Shown in pieces: positions 52,707-60,827 of a DNA stretch of 64,000 bases. The DNA comes from CABZJG01 sp902512685. Lineage in GTDB: Bacteria; Pseudomonadota; Alphaproteobacteria; Rhodobacterales; Rhodobacteraceae. Location of the stretch: NCBI GenBank assembly GCA_051201605.1, contig CP179201.1:2294001-2358000 (forward strand), in the 5' to 3' direction. The notes under the pieces are model-generated. The model saw nothing but the letters and a program-made list of their open reading frames with translations, did no database searches and was not told where the DNA came from. The position numbers were made by a program, and so were the translations under genes. The stretch's first letter is position 1, and each line of letters starts with the position of its first letter.

Positions 52707-52733
52707 CACGCTCTTATTTTGGTTGTTAAATTC

Positions 52734-52751
52734 AAATATATGATTATATTT
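52734..52751. promoter_or_regulatory. Candidate SoxR operator, divergent soxS-soxV promoter
   Basis: AAATATA, TGAT, TATATTT forms a perfect 7-bp inverted repeat in the 74-bp gap between the divergent soxV and soxS starts. ArsR-type SoxR repressors are known to bind such positions. Confidence 0.5.
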
Positions 52752-52780
52752 TTCTAAACTCGTTTTCCGCAGGGTATGCA

Positions 52781-53155
52781 ATGCTTAATTTTAAAACGAT
52801 CATATTTGGGACCTTCTTTTCCCTATTAGCTAATGTCACCTTTTCAGAAACTTTTCTCTACATGGCAGAAGAAGATGGTTGCTTTTGGTGTGCCAGTTGG
52901 ACTTCAAAGGTCGGATCCATCTATCACAAAACGAAAGAGGGCAAAGTTGCACCCTTGCGTCGCTTCAATATGCATCGCGAAATTCCAGAAACCGTAGAAT
53001 TTGTTTCAAGAATATCTTTCTCGCCCACATTTATACTGGTTCAAAATAATAAAGAAGTCGGCCGCATCGAGGGTTACCCAGGGGAAGATCACTTTTGGGG
53101 GTTACTTGGTATCGCCTTTGCAAATGCACAAATTATCCTAGACAAAACGGATTAA
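52781..53155 (+). CDS. soxS: SoxS, periplasmic thioredoxin
   Basis: This 124-residue protein has a signal peptide (MLNFKTIIFGTFFSLLANVT, cleavage near FSE), then the thioredoxin-like pair in DGCFWCASWTSKVG and a cis-Pro in ISFSPTFILV. It reactivates SoxY by reduction. Transcribed with soxR, 2 nt apart. Confidence 0.88.
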   Translation: MLNFKTIIFGTFFSLLANVTFSETFLYMAEEDGCFWCASWTSKVGSIYHKTKEGKVAPLRRFNMHREIPETVEFVSRISFSPTFILVQNNKEVGRIEGYPGEDHFWGLLGIAFANAQIILDKTD

Positions 53156-53157
53156 GC

Positions 53158-53544
53158 ATGGAAATGACTGCTAGCATGAGCAATACTGTTAATTACAAAG
53201 CAACCGCTTCCCGTCTTCCCGTCTTTGAACCAGACATATGCGCCGAAGACATGGAGCGAATGATCGAAAATGCTGAGCGTGCTTCAAACTTCCTAAAAGC
53301 GCTAAGCCACGAAGGACGTTTGATGATCCTATGCCATTTGGCGTCCGGCGAAAAATCTGTAACCGAATTAGAAGATTTATTATCCGCGCGGCAAGCTGCA
53401 GTTTCTCAGCAATTAACGCGCCTGCGATTAGAGGGATTAGTGGCCCCTCGACGCGATGGGAAGACCATTCACTATAGATTGGCTGATGATCGGACCAAGC
53501 AAGTGCTTGAAATTGTATATGACTTGTTTTGCAAACAAGATTGA
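53158..53544 (+). CDS. soxR: SoxR, ArsR-family repressor
   Basis: From ATG 53158 the protein has 128 residues with a winged helix: NFLKALSHEGRLMILCHLAS, SARQAAVSQQLTRLRLEGLV, then RDGKTIHYRLAD. Two Cys (DICAEDM and LCHLA) plus FCKQD near the C-terminus could sense sulfur species. It represses sox genes without thiosulfate in related bacteria. The frame extends further upstream to 53095 only by overlapping soxS. Confidence 0.9.
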   Translation: MEMTASMSNTVNYKATASRLPVFEPDICAEDMERMIENAERASNFLKALSHEGRLMILCHLASGEKSVTELEDLLSARQAAVSQQLTRLRLEGLVAPRRDGKTIHYRLADDRTKQVLEIVYDLFCKQD

Positions 53545-53586
53545 TCTTTTCACTTTGCTTTTCCCGAGAAAACAGGAGGCTCAACA

Positions 53587-54642
53587 ATGCTTGAAACTTT
53601 AGGTGAAGCAAACACTGCTGCATTCATTGGTCTCCTTGGCGGCATCGCACTTGGCCTGGCCGCTCGTGTCGGTCGATTTTGCACACTTGGGGCAATAGAA
53701 GACTATTTGTATTCTTCTGATGATCGACGATTAAGAATGTGGGCAGTGGCAATTGGTATATCGATCATTACAACGCAATTCGCTATGTCTAGCGGCAATT
53801 TTGATCCTGCTAAATCTGCATATTTAGATCGTGTCTGGAACCCCATCGCAACAGTTATCGGGGGTCTTATGTTCGGATATGGCATGTCCTTATCCGGCAA
53901 CTGTGGGTATGGTGCGTTGGCCCGGTTGGGCGGCGGTGACATTCGGTCTTTTTTGATCGTTATTGTTATGGGATTATCTGCATACTTTGTTATGTCAGGT
54001 CCGCTTGCTGAAACACGTGTTTGGTTGTTTCCTGTTGAGACAAATTCATCATCCCCACAAGGCTTCACACAACTATTAAATCAAATTTTCGACACACCCA
54101 GCTACTTTGTTGGCCTGATTTTTGGTTGCCCAATTCTGATTTGGGGGCTATCGAACAAGGCGATGTTCAATTCCCCAAAAATGATTTTCTGGGGGGCTGT
54201 CGCCGGTATCGCAATATTTAGCGGTTGGTTGGGAACTTATTGGATCTCGGAGATTGGTTTTTCGGCAGAGCCTATAGAAACTCATTCATTTGCTGCGCCA
54301 ATTGGCGACACCATTTTCTATTCAATGACTGCCAGTGGAAATTCACTATCATTCAGTGTCGGATCAGTCTTGGGTGTGGTGATCGGGGCATTCCTTGGAT
54401 CATTCGCAAAAGGCCAGTTCAGATGGGAAGCTTGTGAGGACCCCCGTGAATTGAAAAGACAGGTCTTTGGTGCAGCTTTAATGGGTGTAGGGGCGATTTT
54501 AGCTGTTGGTTGCAGCATTGGGCAAGGCTTATCGGCGTTTTCAGTTCTCGCTTATAGCGCACCAATTGCATTTATAGCGATCTTCGTTGGCGCTGCGTTC
54601 GGTTTGAGAAAAATGCTGTCTGGTAAATTCTTGCTAGATTAA
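53587..54642 (+). CDS. YeeE/YedE family transporter, SoxT-like
   Basis: This 351-residue, multi-helix protein has the conserved Cys motifs of thiosulfate/sulfur carriers of the YeeE family: GRFCTLGAIEDYLY, LSGNCGYGALARLGGGD and VGCSIGQGLSAFSVLAY. Position downstream of soxSR matches the soxT genes of other Sox clusters, where they import thiosulfate or a sulfur-signal for SoxR. Preceded by AACAGGAGG. Confidence 0.88.
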   Translation: MLETLGEANTAAFIGLLGGIALGLAARVGRFCTLGAIEDYLYSSDDRRLRMWAVAIGISIITTQFAMSSGNFDPAKSAYLDRVWNPIATVIGGLMFGYGMSLSGNCGYGALARLGGGDIRSFLIVIVMGLSAYFVMSGPLAETRVWLFPVETNSSSPQGFTQLLNQIFDTPSYFVGLIFGCPILIWGLSNKAMFNSPKMIFWGAVAGIAIFSGWLGTYWISEIGFSAEPIETHSFAAPIGDTIFYSMTASGNSLSFSVGSVLGVVIGAFLGSFAKGQFRWEACEDPRELKRQVFGAALMGVGAILAVGCSIGQGLSAFSVLAYSAPIAFIAIFVGAAFGLRKMLSGKFLLD

Positions 54643-54703
54643 AATTTCTTAAACTAGGAATTGAGCAAGCTCGCCATTGGTGCTTCAGATAAAACCAACT
54701 CAA

Positions 54704-54955
54704 GGTCTTTTTAGAATAAAACACCTTGCTGAAGCGAGCCTCGGAAATTAGCTATCCAGCTATGCCTAATCAACTTTCATTCCGCTATTTCAAAACCAGT
54801 CCAGAGATTATCCAACTTGCGGTAATTCTGTATGTGAGATTTCCACTCTCACTGAGGAACGTAGAAGACCTGCTTTATGAGCGTGGAGTAGATGTAAGCT
54901 ATGAATCTGTCCGGTACTGGTGGCACCGGTTTGGCTCTCAGTTCGCAAGCGAAAT
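54704..54955 (+). mobile_element. IS6-family remnant, 5' part
   Basis: A terminal repeat (GGTCTTTTTAGAATAAAAC) and transposase codons MPNQLSFRYFKTSPEIIQLA to RFGSQFASEI are present, then homology stops before the catalytic domain. Confidence 0.8.
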
Positions 54956-55080
54956 CCAATTGCTTATTTTTGCAGCGAAGGACCGCTTTTGGGACCACTT
55001 GGTCAGTTTTTGCGGGAAAGTGTCACGATTAGACTGCCGGGCGACTTGAAACTCCATAGACTAGGAGTGACAAGCACAGC

Positions 55081-55546
55081 ATGGACCCCAAGATGCCAAA
55101 ACTTCCCGCCTATGTCTTTAGACGCCAGAACGGCTCGTATCGTTATAAAAGAAACGTTCCTAACCATACGCCCCAACAACATTAGAGGTCTCAAGACCAA
55201 GGGATCACATAGAACACTCCCACTGAGCCAGAGAGCAGCAGAGACACTGCAGGAGCACAGGCAAGGTAAAGAGGATGGGGAGGCTATATTCCCCAAGTAC
55301 GCTCGCCCTCGTGGCAATGATGCTGCCTCTGCTATGCTGATGAAGCGCTTACGCAGGGCCATCACGGACAAGAAACTGACGATGCACTCGCTGCGCCACC
55401 GGATGAAGGACAAGCTGAGGAACACGGGGTGCCCTGAGGCTATCTCCATGGCCATCCTTGGCCACAGCACCAATACAGTCGCTGCCAACTACGGCTCAGG
55501 CTATGCCTTGGAGGTCATGCGGGAGCACATGGAAAAGGTGTGGTGA
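55081..55546 (+). pseudogene. Tyrosine recombinase with internal deletion
   Basis: ATG 55081 opens MDPKMPKLPAYVFRRQNGSY and RYKRNVPNH, the N-terminus of a phage integrase, and stops near 55180. A second frame supplies the C-terminal catalytic part: GLKTKGSHRTLPLSQRAAET, TMHSLRHRMKDKLRN (HxxR), ILGHSTNTVAANYGSGYALE (His and nucleophile Tyr). The core-binding domain and the first catalytic Arg are missing. The C-terminus (REHMEKVW) recurs at 58757. Confidence 0.75.
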
Positions 55547-55553
55547 GCAATGC

Positions 55554-56429
55554 CTAGTTAGTGCTTTCAGCTTCTGACTTGCTACCAAATGTATCTCTAT
55601 ACCAAACATAAAAACCGGAAATCGCAATGATGATGGCCCCAACAATAGACCACTCATCTGGAAATTCTCCAAAGAATATAAATCCCCAAATGGTGGCATA
55701 AATTAAACCTATATAAGCAAATGGAGCCAGTAAGCTGGCCTCACCAATCGCAAGTGCTTTTATAAGCATCAGTTGAGAGAACGTCCCACACAGGCTTAGT
55801 AAAACCATCAACCCAGCAGCAAACAAGCTGACTGGTTGCCAAAAGAAGGGAACTATACAGCTAAAAACCACCGCTCCACATAAGGCGCTATACAGCAGAG
55901 AAGTCCAAGGGCTTTCCCGATTTCCCACGAAACGAGTGGTCAGATTGTATGTCGTGTAACAAACTGCTGCGATGAGAGGTAGAACTGCGTAGATTGTAAA
56001 TACATCAGTGCCTGGGCGAATAATAATTAAAGCACCGACCATAGACACAATAATACCCAAGATCCGTCTAGGACCAATCTTCTCACCCAAAAACAAAAAG
56101 GCCCCCAAAGTGATTAAGACAGGGTTAATGTCCATAATGGCTGTAGCTTCAGCCAATCCAATCTTGGAAATACTCAAAAAGAATAAACAGGTGGCTGCCA
56201 TTAAAACGACAGAGCGCAATATCTGAAGTTTGGGATACTGCGACTTAGCTACATCTGGAAGTTTTGGCAAAACAATCAAAAATACCAGTAAAGCTTGCCC
56301 CGAGTAACGCACCCAAATTGTCTGTATCAGCCCAACTTCGCGTGTCAGCTGTTTGGCAATTGCATCCATCGCCGTGAACAAAAATACGGCTCCTAGCATG
56401 AATAATATGGACTTAGCGTTGGATGACAA
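55554..56429 (-). CDS. DMT superfamily transporter, EamA family
   Basis: This 291-residue protein has ten helices in two repeats (MSSNAKSILFMLGAVFLFTA; AEATAIMDINPVLITLGAFL; GEASLLAPFAYIGLIYATIW). RarD/YdcZ-like exporters of this type have unknown substrate. Its stop lies 8 bp from the integrase stop, and it separates that gene from the downstream repeat at 56518. It therefore looks like an insertion directly after the integrase 3' end. Confidence 0.85.
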   Translation of the reverse strand: MSSNAKSILFMLGAVFLFTAMDAIAKQLTREVGLIQTIWVRYSGQALLVFLIVLPKLPDVAKSQYPKLQILRSVVLMAATCLFFLSISKIGLAEATAIMDINPVLITLGAFLFLGEKIGPRRILGIIVSMVGALIIIRPGTDVFTIYAVLPLIAAVCYTTYNLTTRFVGNRESPWTSLLYSALCGAVVFSCIVPFFWQPVSLFAAGLMVLLSLCGTFSQLMLIKALAIGEASLLAPFAYIGLIYATIWGFIFFGEFPDEWSIVGAIIIAISGFYVWYRDTFGSKSEAESTN

Positions 56430-56850
56430 AAGATAAACCTAAAGCGTTATCGGTGAAGCCTTGTACTAAATCCAGAGCTTATGCAATCACAATAGCCTCA
56501 AGGCCAAAGCGCCATCTAAAACCAGACCGACACCAGACCTATACCAGAGTGCGCCAGAGTGGCACGAGGAGACATCTTAAGACCTGAGCATAAGAGTGAT
56601 TTGGGCTCTTCAGTGAGGTGTTAGAGTTACAATTAAATCCTGTATTTTGATGTTGCTGTTTTTTTCGATCCTTAACATGCTTTGCCAATCTGAGATCAGC
56701 GCCTTTTGTTCCAAATGAGTGTAGGCAGTATAGTTATATGGCAATTTATAGTGTATTTTATGAAGCTCAGGGCTAATTCCATGCGCACTGTATTTATAAT
56801 CACAAGTTTTAAATCATTGATTTTATTTTATTGAGCTGCTCAAATTCCCT
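56430..56850. repeat. Gene-free stretch with integrase-downstream repeat (56518-56595)
   Basis: ACCAGACCGACACCAGACCT, ATACCAGAG, CCAGAGTGGCACGAGGAGAC and GCATAAG recur in the same order at 58789-58871, where they follow an integrase 3' end. The rest of this AT-rich stretch shows no gene. Confidence 0.65.
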
Positions 56851-56885
56851 TATTGGGAAATTTTTATATTGGGAGGAAATATGAA

Positions 56886-57170
56886 ATGTACGTAACTATG
56901 TCACATTGGGAAGCATCAGAGATGACTGACGAGATGATAGAAACAATGCAAACGAAGTTCATGCCTATGATTAAATCACTTGGTGCAGATAGCTGCTTCG
57001 AAGTTCAAACAAGTGATACAACGGTTTCTATTGTTACTGTGTATCCTGATGAAGCAACTAAAGTCGCGGCTACAGAAAAGATTGCTGAGATTAGAGCCCA
57101 AGGTGCAGATACGTTCAGCGCTACGCTTGTTAAAGCAGAGGAAGGCCCAATTGTTGCAAATATGAATTAA
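56886..57170 (+). CDS. ABM-like small barrel protein
   Basis: This 94-residue protein reads MYVTMSHWEASEMTDEMIET, MPMIKSLGADSCFEVQT and VSIVTVYPDEATKVAATEKI; the beta-alpha-beta-beta-alpha-beta order is that of dimeric alpha-beta barrels, and the start is like that of the cargo gene at 10107. The ribosome site GGGAGG is best spaced for 56886. The 33 bases before it in the open frame are not needed. Function unknown. Confidence 0.65.
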   Translation: MYVTMSHWEASEMTDEMIETMQTKFMPMIKSLGADSCFEVQTSDTTVSIVTVYPDEATKVAATEKIAEIRAQGADTFSATLVKAEEGPIVANMN

Positions 57171-57353
57171 CCATTTCACAAGGCTCAGTAGATTTATAAT
57201 GTGCTGTGGTTGATGCGGTGTTATCTTAAATAAATTTGCCTTTTTGTTGACCCTTCAGTGTATAGCTATCAAATTTGGCATCACATCAAACATCGATTAT
57301 GGCACTGATTTGCAAATGCTATAGTCTATTTGGCTGAGCTGCTGGAGGTATAC

Positions 57354-57686
57354 ATGCTCTTTGATAAGTACATTTCATCTTGGGACAATAAAGAAGTTGG
57401 TGAATATCTTGCCCTTCATCATGAGGACTACGAGATAGTCTACCACTCCACGAATACCGTTACGAAACTCAATGATCTTGATTTGGATCAGTGGGCAAAT
57501 TTAATGGCTGCTGCCAAGTTTGAAGGCCGTAGGTGCTTGTACGAAAATGATGAGATTTTAGTAGAGCATAGGATTGTGACTTATGGCTCTGGGGATCGAG
57601 AGGCATTAATGCTGGTGCATTTAAAGAAAGATGGCCTTTTATGGAGAACCGAAACTGGAGCAACGCCATTGCCGCAGATAGACTAA
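57354..57686 (+). CDS. NTF2-like / SnoaL-like small protein
   Basis: From ATG 57354 (GGAGG 6 nt upstream; TTG 57330 rejected) the product is 110 residues: MLFDKYISSWDNKEVGEYLA, LHHEDYEIVYHSTN and KKDGLLWRTETGATPLPQ, with the helix-helix-strand start and curved sheet of the NTF2 superfamily. Distant relative in fold of the gene at 6942. Ligand unknown. Confidence 0.65.
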   Translation: MLFDKYISSWDNKEVGEYLALHHEDYEIVYHSTNTVTKLNDLDLDQWANLMAAAKFEGRRCLYENDEILVEHRIVTYGSGDREALMLVHLKKDGLLWRTETGATPLPQID

Positions 57687-57814
57687 CCCCATGCGTAACA
57701 CTTTTAAGGCCCTGCAGATGGCATTTGTAATTTAGCGCTACAAGAGAGCTGTTTAGTATTGGCCTTCTAACAAGCATACAACTAAACATCTAAACCTTAC
57801 TGTATGTAAATGAA

Positions 57815-57850
57815 CAAAATTTTTCACTGCGTGTCATTTTTCGTGTTACG
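57815..57850 (-). pseudogene. Short TerL 5'-like fragment upstream of cargo
   Basis: AATTTTTCACTGCGTGTCAT with TTTTCGTGTTACG resembles the stretch before the cargo gene at 10107 (CTTTTTTACCGCGTGTCACG, TTTTGTGTTACC). About 30 bp are conserved, so this is the weakest member of the group. Confidence 0.4.
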
Positions 57851-57880
57851 TTTCTTTTATTTAAACTGAAGGAGGAAAAA

Positions 57881-58306
57881 ATGGTTGAAAGTTTTGGAGG
57901 TCCGCTGAACCTTATAATTTGGTTGCTGCTTATTGCTGGGGGTGGCTACTATAGCTATCGCTGTCTGTTTCAAACAAAAAGCTTCAATGATCAATATGGA
58001 TTTGGCGATGGATCAGTTTTCATGACACGGTTAACTGGAACCTGTGTTGGAGCATCAACATTGGTGTCCGTAGTGCTCTTGTTTGTTGGTCCGGCGGGTG
58101 CATGGGCATTTGTTGCATACGGTTGGATGCAGTCTCTTCTTGGCGCATATTTTGGCTACACAACGGTCAATAGCGAATGGGCGGAAATTGAAGGTATAAA
58201 AGCAACGGCTGAAGGTTATATCGCTCCAATAGGATTTTTAATTCTCAACTCGGTACTTCTATACAATATGTCGGGTATTTTATACGCGACCACTGCGGCA
58301 AGTTAA
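57881..58306 (+). CDS. Membrane protein of unknown family
   Basis: This 141-residue protein has four hydrophobic segments: PLNLIIWLLLIAGGGYYSYR, ASTLVSVVLLFVGPAGAWAF, a short one around QSLLGAYFGYT, and IAPIGFLILNSVLLYNMSGI. Preceded by AAGGAGG. Forms a two-gene unit with the GYD protein 25 bp downstream and shares its terminator. Not recognised. Confidence 0.6.
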   Translation: MVESFGGPLNLIIWLLLIAGGGYYSYRCLFQTKSFNDQYGFGDGSVFMTRLTGTCVGASTLVSVVLLFVGPAGAWAFVAYGWMQSLLGAYFGYTTVNSEWAEIEGIKATAEGYIAPIGFLILNSVLLYNMSGILYATTAAS

Positions 58307-58331
58307 ACTTATCAAAAAGGAGGGAAATAAC

Positions 58332-58655
58332 ATGTCAGTTAGATGCTATTTAATCGGGAAATATACCTCAGAGAGTATCAAGGGGATTTTGGGTGGTTCG
58401 GATCGTTTGGCTGCCGTTGAAAGTGTTGTAGCTGCTGCTGGTGGCACAGTCCACCACGCAAGCTTTGTGCGCGGTCCAATGGACATCATTCTCGATTGTG
58501 AATTGCCTGATCAAGATACTATGATGGGACTTGTGGCGGCTGTCATCGCTTCAGGTTCAATAGAAGAAGCTATGTACCTAGAGTGTGTGGACGGAGATCC
58601 AATTTGGGCTGCCGCAAGAAAAATCGGTCAAAATTATACGCCCGCAAACGCTTAA
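58332..58655 (+). CDS. GYD-like small barrel protein
   Basis: This 107-residue protein reads MSVRCYLIGKYTSESIKGIL, DRLAAVESVVAAAGGTVHHA and SFVRGPMDIILDCELPDQDT, as in GYD-domain proteins (ferredoxin-like dimeric barrel, function unknown). AAGGAGGG precedes the ATG. Followed by a strong terminator. Confidence 0.75.
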   Translation: MSVRCYLIGKYTSESIKGILGGSDRLAAVESVVAAAGGTVHHASFVRGPMDIILDCELPDQDTMMGLVAAVIASGSIEEAMYLECVDGDPIWAAARKIGQNYTPANA

Positions 58656-58658
58656 TTC

Positions 58659-58703
58659 CAGCGACGAAGGTTGGATTTGAGCACTTTTCGACCTTCGTCC
58701 TTT
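58659..58703 (+). terminator. Rho-independent terminator
   Basis: GACGAAGGT, a 19-nt loop, ACCTTCGTC and CTTTTTG, directly after the GYD-like gene. Confidence 0.75.
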
Positions 58704-58756
58704 TTGTATCAGCTTCTAGTTTGGGCTATCAGAAATTGTTTGTCTGGAATTGTCAG

Positions 58757-58871
58757 CTTATCAGAGAGCACATGGAAAAGGTGTGGCCGTAACAGACCGA
58801 CACCAGACCTAAACCAGACCTATACCAGAGCGCCCCAGAGTGGCACGAGGAGACACCTAAAGGGCTAAGCA
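58757..58871 (+). repeat. Second copy of integrase 3' end and downstream sequence
   Basis: AGAGAGCACATGGAAAAGGT/GTGG encodes REHMEKVW like the integrase end at 55520-55544. It is followed by the repeat found at 56518-56595, with internal ACCAGACCTA direct repeats. Could be an attachment site or a duplication border. Confidence 0.65.
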
Positions 58872-59333
58872 TAAGGGGGGTATAGGAAAAAGAAGTGTTT
58901 AAAAAGGGCACCACAGAACAGCTCTAAAGACATAGAAAAAATATCCTATAATTATAGAAATAAAGACAAGCTTGATAGGCGGCATTAAAGACCAAATCTA
59001 TTTTGGTTTTGTTTGTGTTAGAAAAAGTCTGATTGGTGTTTGGTCTCCCCAAACCCTTGTGTATTATATATTATATATTACATATTACGAATTATACATT
59101 ACGACTTATGACTTACCCCTTACGCTTTACCCTTTAACCCAAGATACCATCTTAGGGATACCTAAAGGGAAGGGTATGTTTGTTGTTGTATCAAGAACAA
59201 CAAGAACAAGAAGACCCCTAAGGGCATCGTCAAGTTGTTGAGCTTAGGTTGAAGGCGCAGAAATTTCCGCGCCCCTATATCTGACTATCTTTTCGAGTTA
59301 CAGCATACCATGGCTGTACCAAAGGCCCTGACG
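58872..59333. other. Gene-free AT-rich stretch with imperfect short repeats
   Basis: No gene is supported. 59060-59120 carries a run of related TATTATATATTA, ACATATTACGAA and TTACGACTTATG units, and 59146-59225 has CTTAGGGATACCTAAAG and AACAACAAGAAC repeats. It separates the mobile region from the XRE gene. Confidence 0.5.
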
Positions 59334-60620
59334 TTAGACAAATATCGATACTTCTCTGCGTGCCGCGCAATCAGATAGTACGCAAATGCGGCAACTCACC
59401 CCAACGACTTCAGCTTCGTCAGCTTGACCTTGGTCGGGAGCAAGAAGCATGTGCGCAACATAGCGAGGTCGAGTGGAAAACGATGCTTTCCCTTCAGCAA
59501 CGGCAATAGTAAAGGCTTTCATTGCAACTGCGTCTCGTCCTACTTGTTTAAGCTTGGTAATGATCGGAGTATTTGGTTGAGAGAACGCCGAAAAGAGTGG
59601 CCACAGCGGACAACCGCCCCCCAGTCTTGGTAGGTCAAAACCATTAATTGGCCTTTTTGCCAACAGCGCGCCGGCTGCATCGACTGCGAGATATCCAAAT
59701 TGTCCCGCGTCTGCTGTTTTTCGGTACGCAAGCCTTTGGAAAATTTCAGGAATACTTACCCCGCATCGCGCTGCAATACCGGCCGGGTCTTTGGTGGCTT
59801 TTATCGCCTCAATAATCTGCTCTTCAGACACCTTGGCGATAATCGCCTGCAATTTAGTCAAAAATCGCTCCGCTACCGTCTTGCCAGACATGGATTTTAT
59901 TTCCTCTGATGCATCGAGAAGCATTGACACATTGGCACTTGCAACCTCTTCCAATTCAGGTACGCTGTAGTCGCGGTTTTCCAAGAAACGATCTAGTTCT
60001 TCAATCGGCGATGCAGGGTTGATGTCGCCCTCTTGATCAGGATCCAAATACCCAACCAGGGATTGGCTTGTGTCGGCCAGTCGGCGGCTATCTTCGAATA
60101 TGTTTCGCTGGAACCTGTCGCACCACTCTTTTTCGATATCGTCAGCTTCAACCAGAATTGAAGCGCTGGATTGAATCGAGGACACGGTCGAAATAACCTC
60201 GTGGAGGGCAGTAGATAGAAAGGGGTCGTGGGAAAAGCGATCGTGAAGCGCTTCCATAGCCTGCTTTAGATTTGCGATTTCGCCACTTTGGGCAACGATC
60301 AATTCTGCCAATCCCGGAAACCTGCCCGCAAATTCTTCAAGTCTCGGAGTTTCTGCTTCGATCTGCGAAAAATCAGCGCTTGCTTGATGCAGCGCAGAAA
60401 TCAGGGCGGCCTGGGCACCCTCGCTCAATAACGCGGGTTCGACCGAGAGCTCTTCGGCAATATCAAGCAAAAGTTTTCCACCGATTCTGCGGCGGTTATG
60501 CTCAATCAGGTTAAGATATGCTGGAGAAATCCCCACCATCTTGGCCAAATCGGTTTGTTTGATCTCTTTTAGAATTCGTTGCTCGCGAATTCTGGATCCA
60601 ATAAGCAAAGCTCGACTCAT
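59334..60620 (-). CDS. XRE family regulator, RamB/ScfR-like (short-chain fatty acyl regulator type)
   Basis: This 428-residue protein has an HTH at about 10-65 (IREQRILKEIKQTDLAKMVG, SPAYLNLIEHNRRRIGGKLL). The long middle domain and C-terminal DUF2083-type region with Cys pairs (GGGCPLWPLFSAF, VGVSCRICVLSDCAARRE) are those of regulators controlling propionyl- or acetyl-CoA metabolism. It lacks the HExxH peptidase motif seen in some relatives. Divergent from the amino-acid-type ABC transporter, sharing a 207-bp promoter region with several TTTACA/TTTACAAA motifs. Confidence 0.85.
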   Translation of the reverse strand: MSRALLIGSRIREQRILKEIKQTDLAKMVGISPAYLNLIEHNRRRIGGKLLLDIAEELSVEPALLSEGAQAALISALHQASADFSQIEAETPRLEEFAGRFPGLAELIVAQSGEIANLKQAMEALHDRFSHDPFLSTALHEVISTVSSIQSSASILVEADDIEKEWCDRFQRNIFEDSRRLADTSQSLVGYLDPDQEGDINPASPIEELDRFLENRDYSVPELEEVASANVSMLLDASEEIKSMSGKTVAERFLTKLQAIIAKVSEEQIIEAIKATKDPAGIAARCGVSIPEIFQRLAYRKTADAGQFGYLAVDAAGALLAKRPINGFDLPRLGGGCPLWPLFSAFSQPNTPIITKLKQVGRDAVAMKAFTIAVAEGKASFSTRPRYVAHMLLAPDQGQADEAEVVGVSCRICVLSDCAARREVSIFV

Positions 60621-60827
60621 TTTTCCACCTAATAAATCAATAGCTTTCTGCAGTTGCGAGAAAACATGTTTACAAATTTACATACCACCTTGTTTATATT
60701 TTTACAAAAAAATTCTTTCTTTCGAATTAGTTGTTGCTTGGTTTTCTATCCTTGCGGGATAATGACTTTGCCTGCAGCTCGGATGTTGAGGAGCAATCGG
60801 CTGCGCTTCATGAAACGGAGGAATTCC

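Noticed and set aside
56518..58871. Integron with attC sites
   Set aside because: No IntI-type integrase and no consistent RYYYAAC/GTTRRRY pairs between the cargo genes; the repeats found are the integrase 3' end and downstream DNA.
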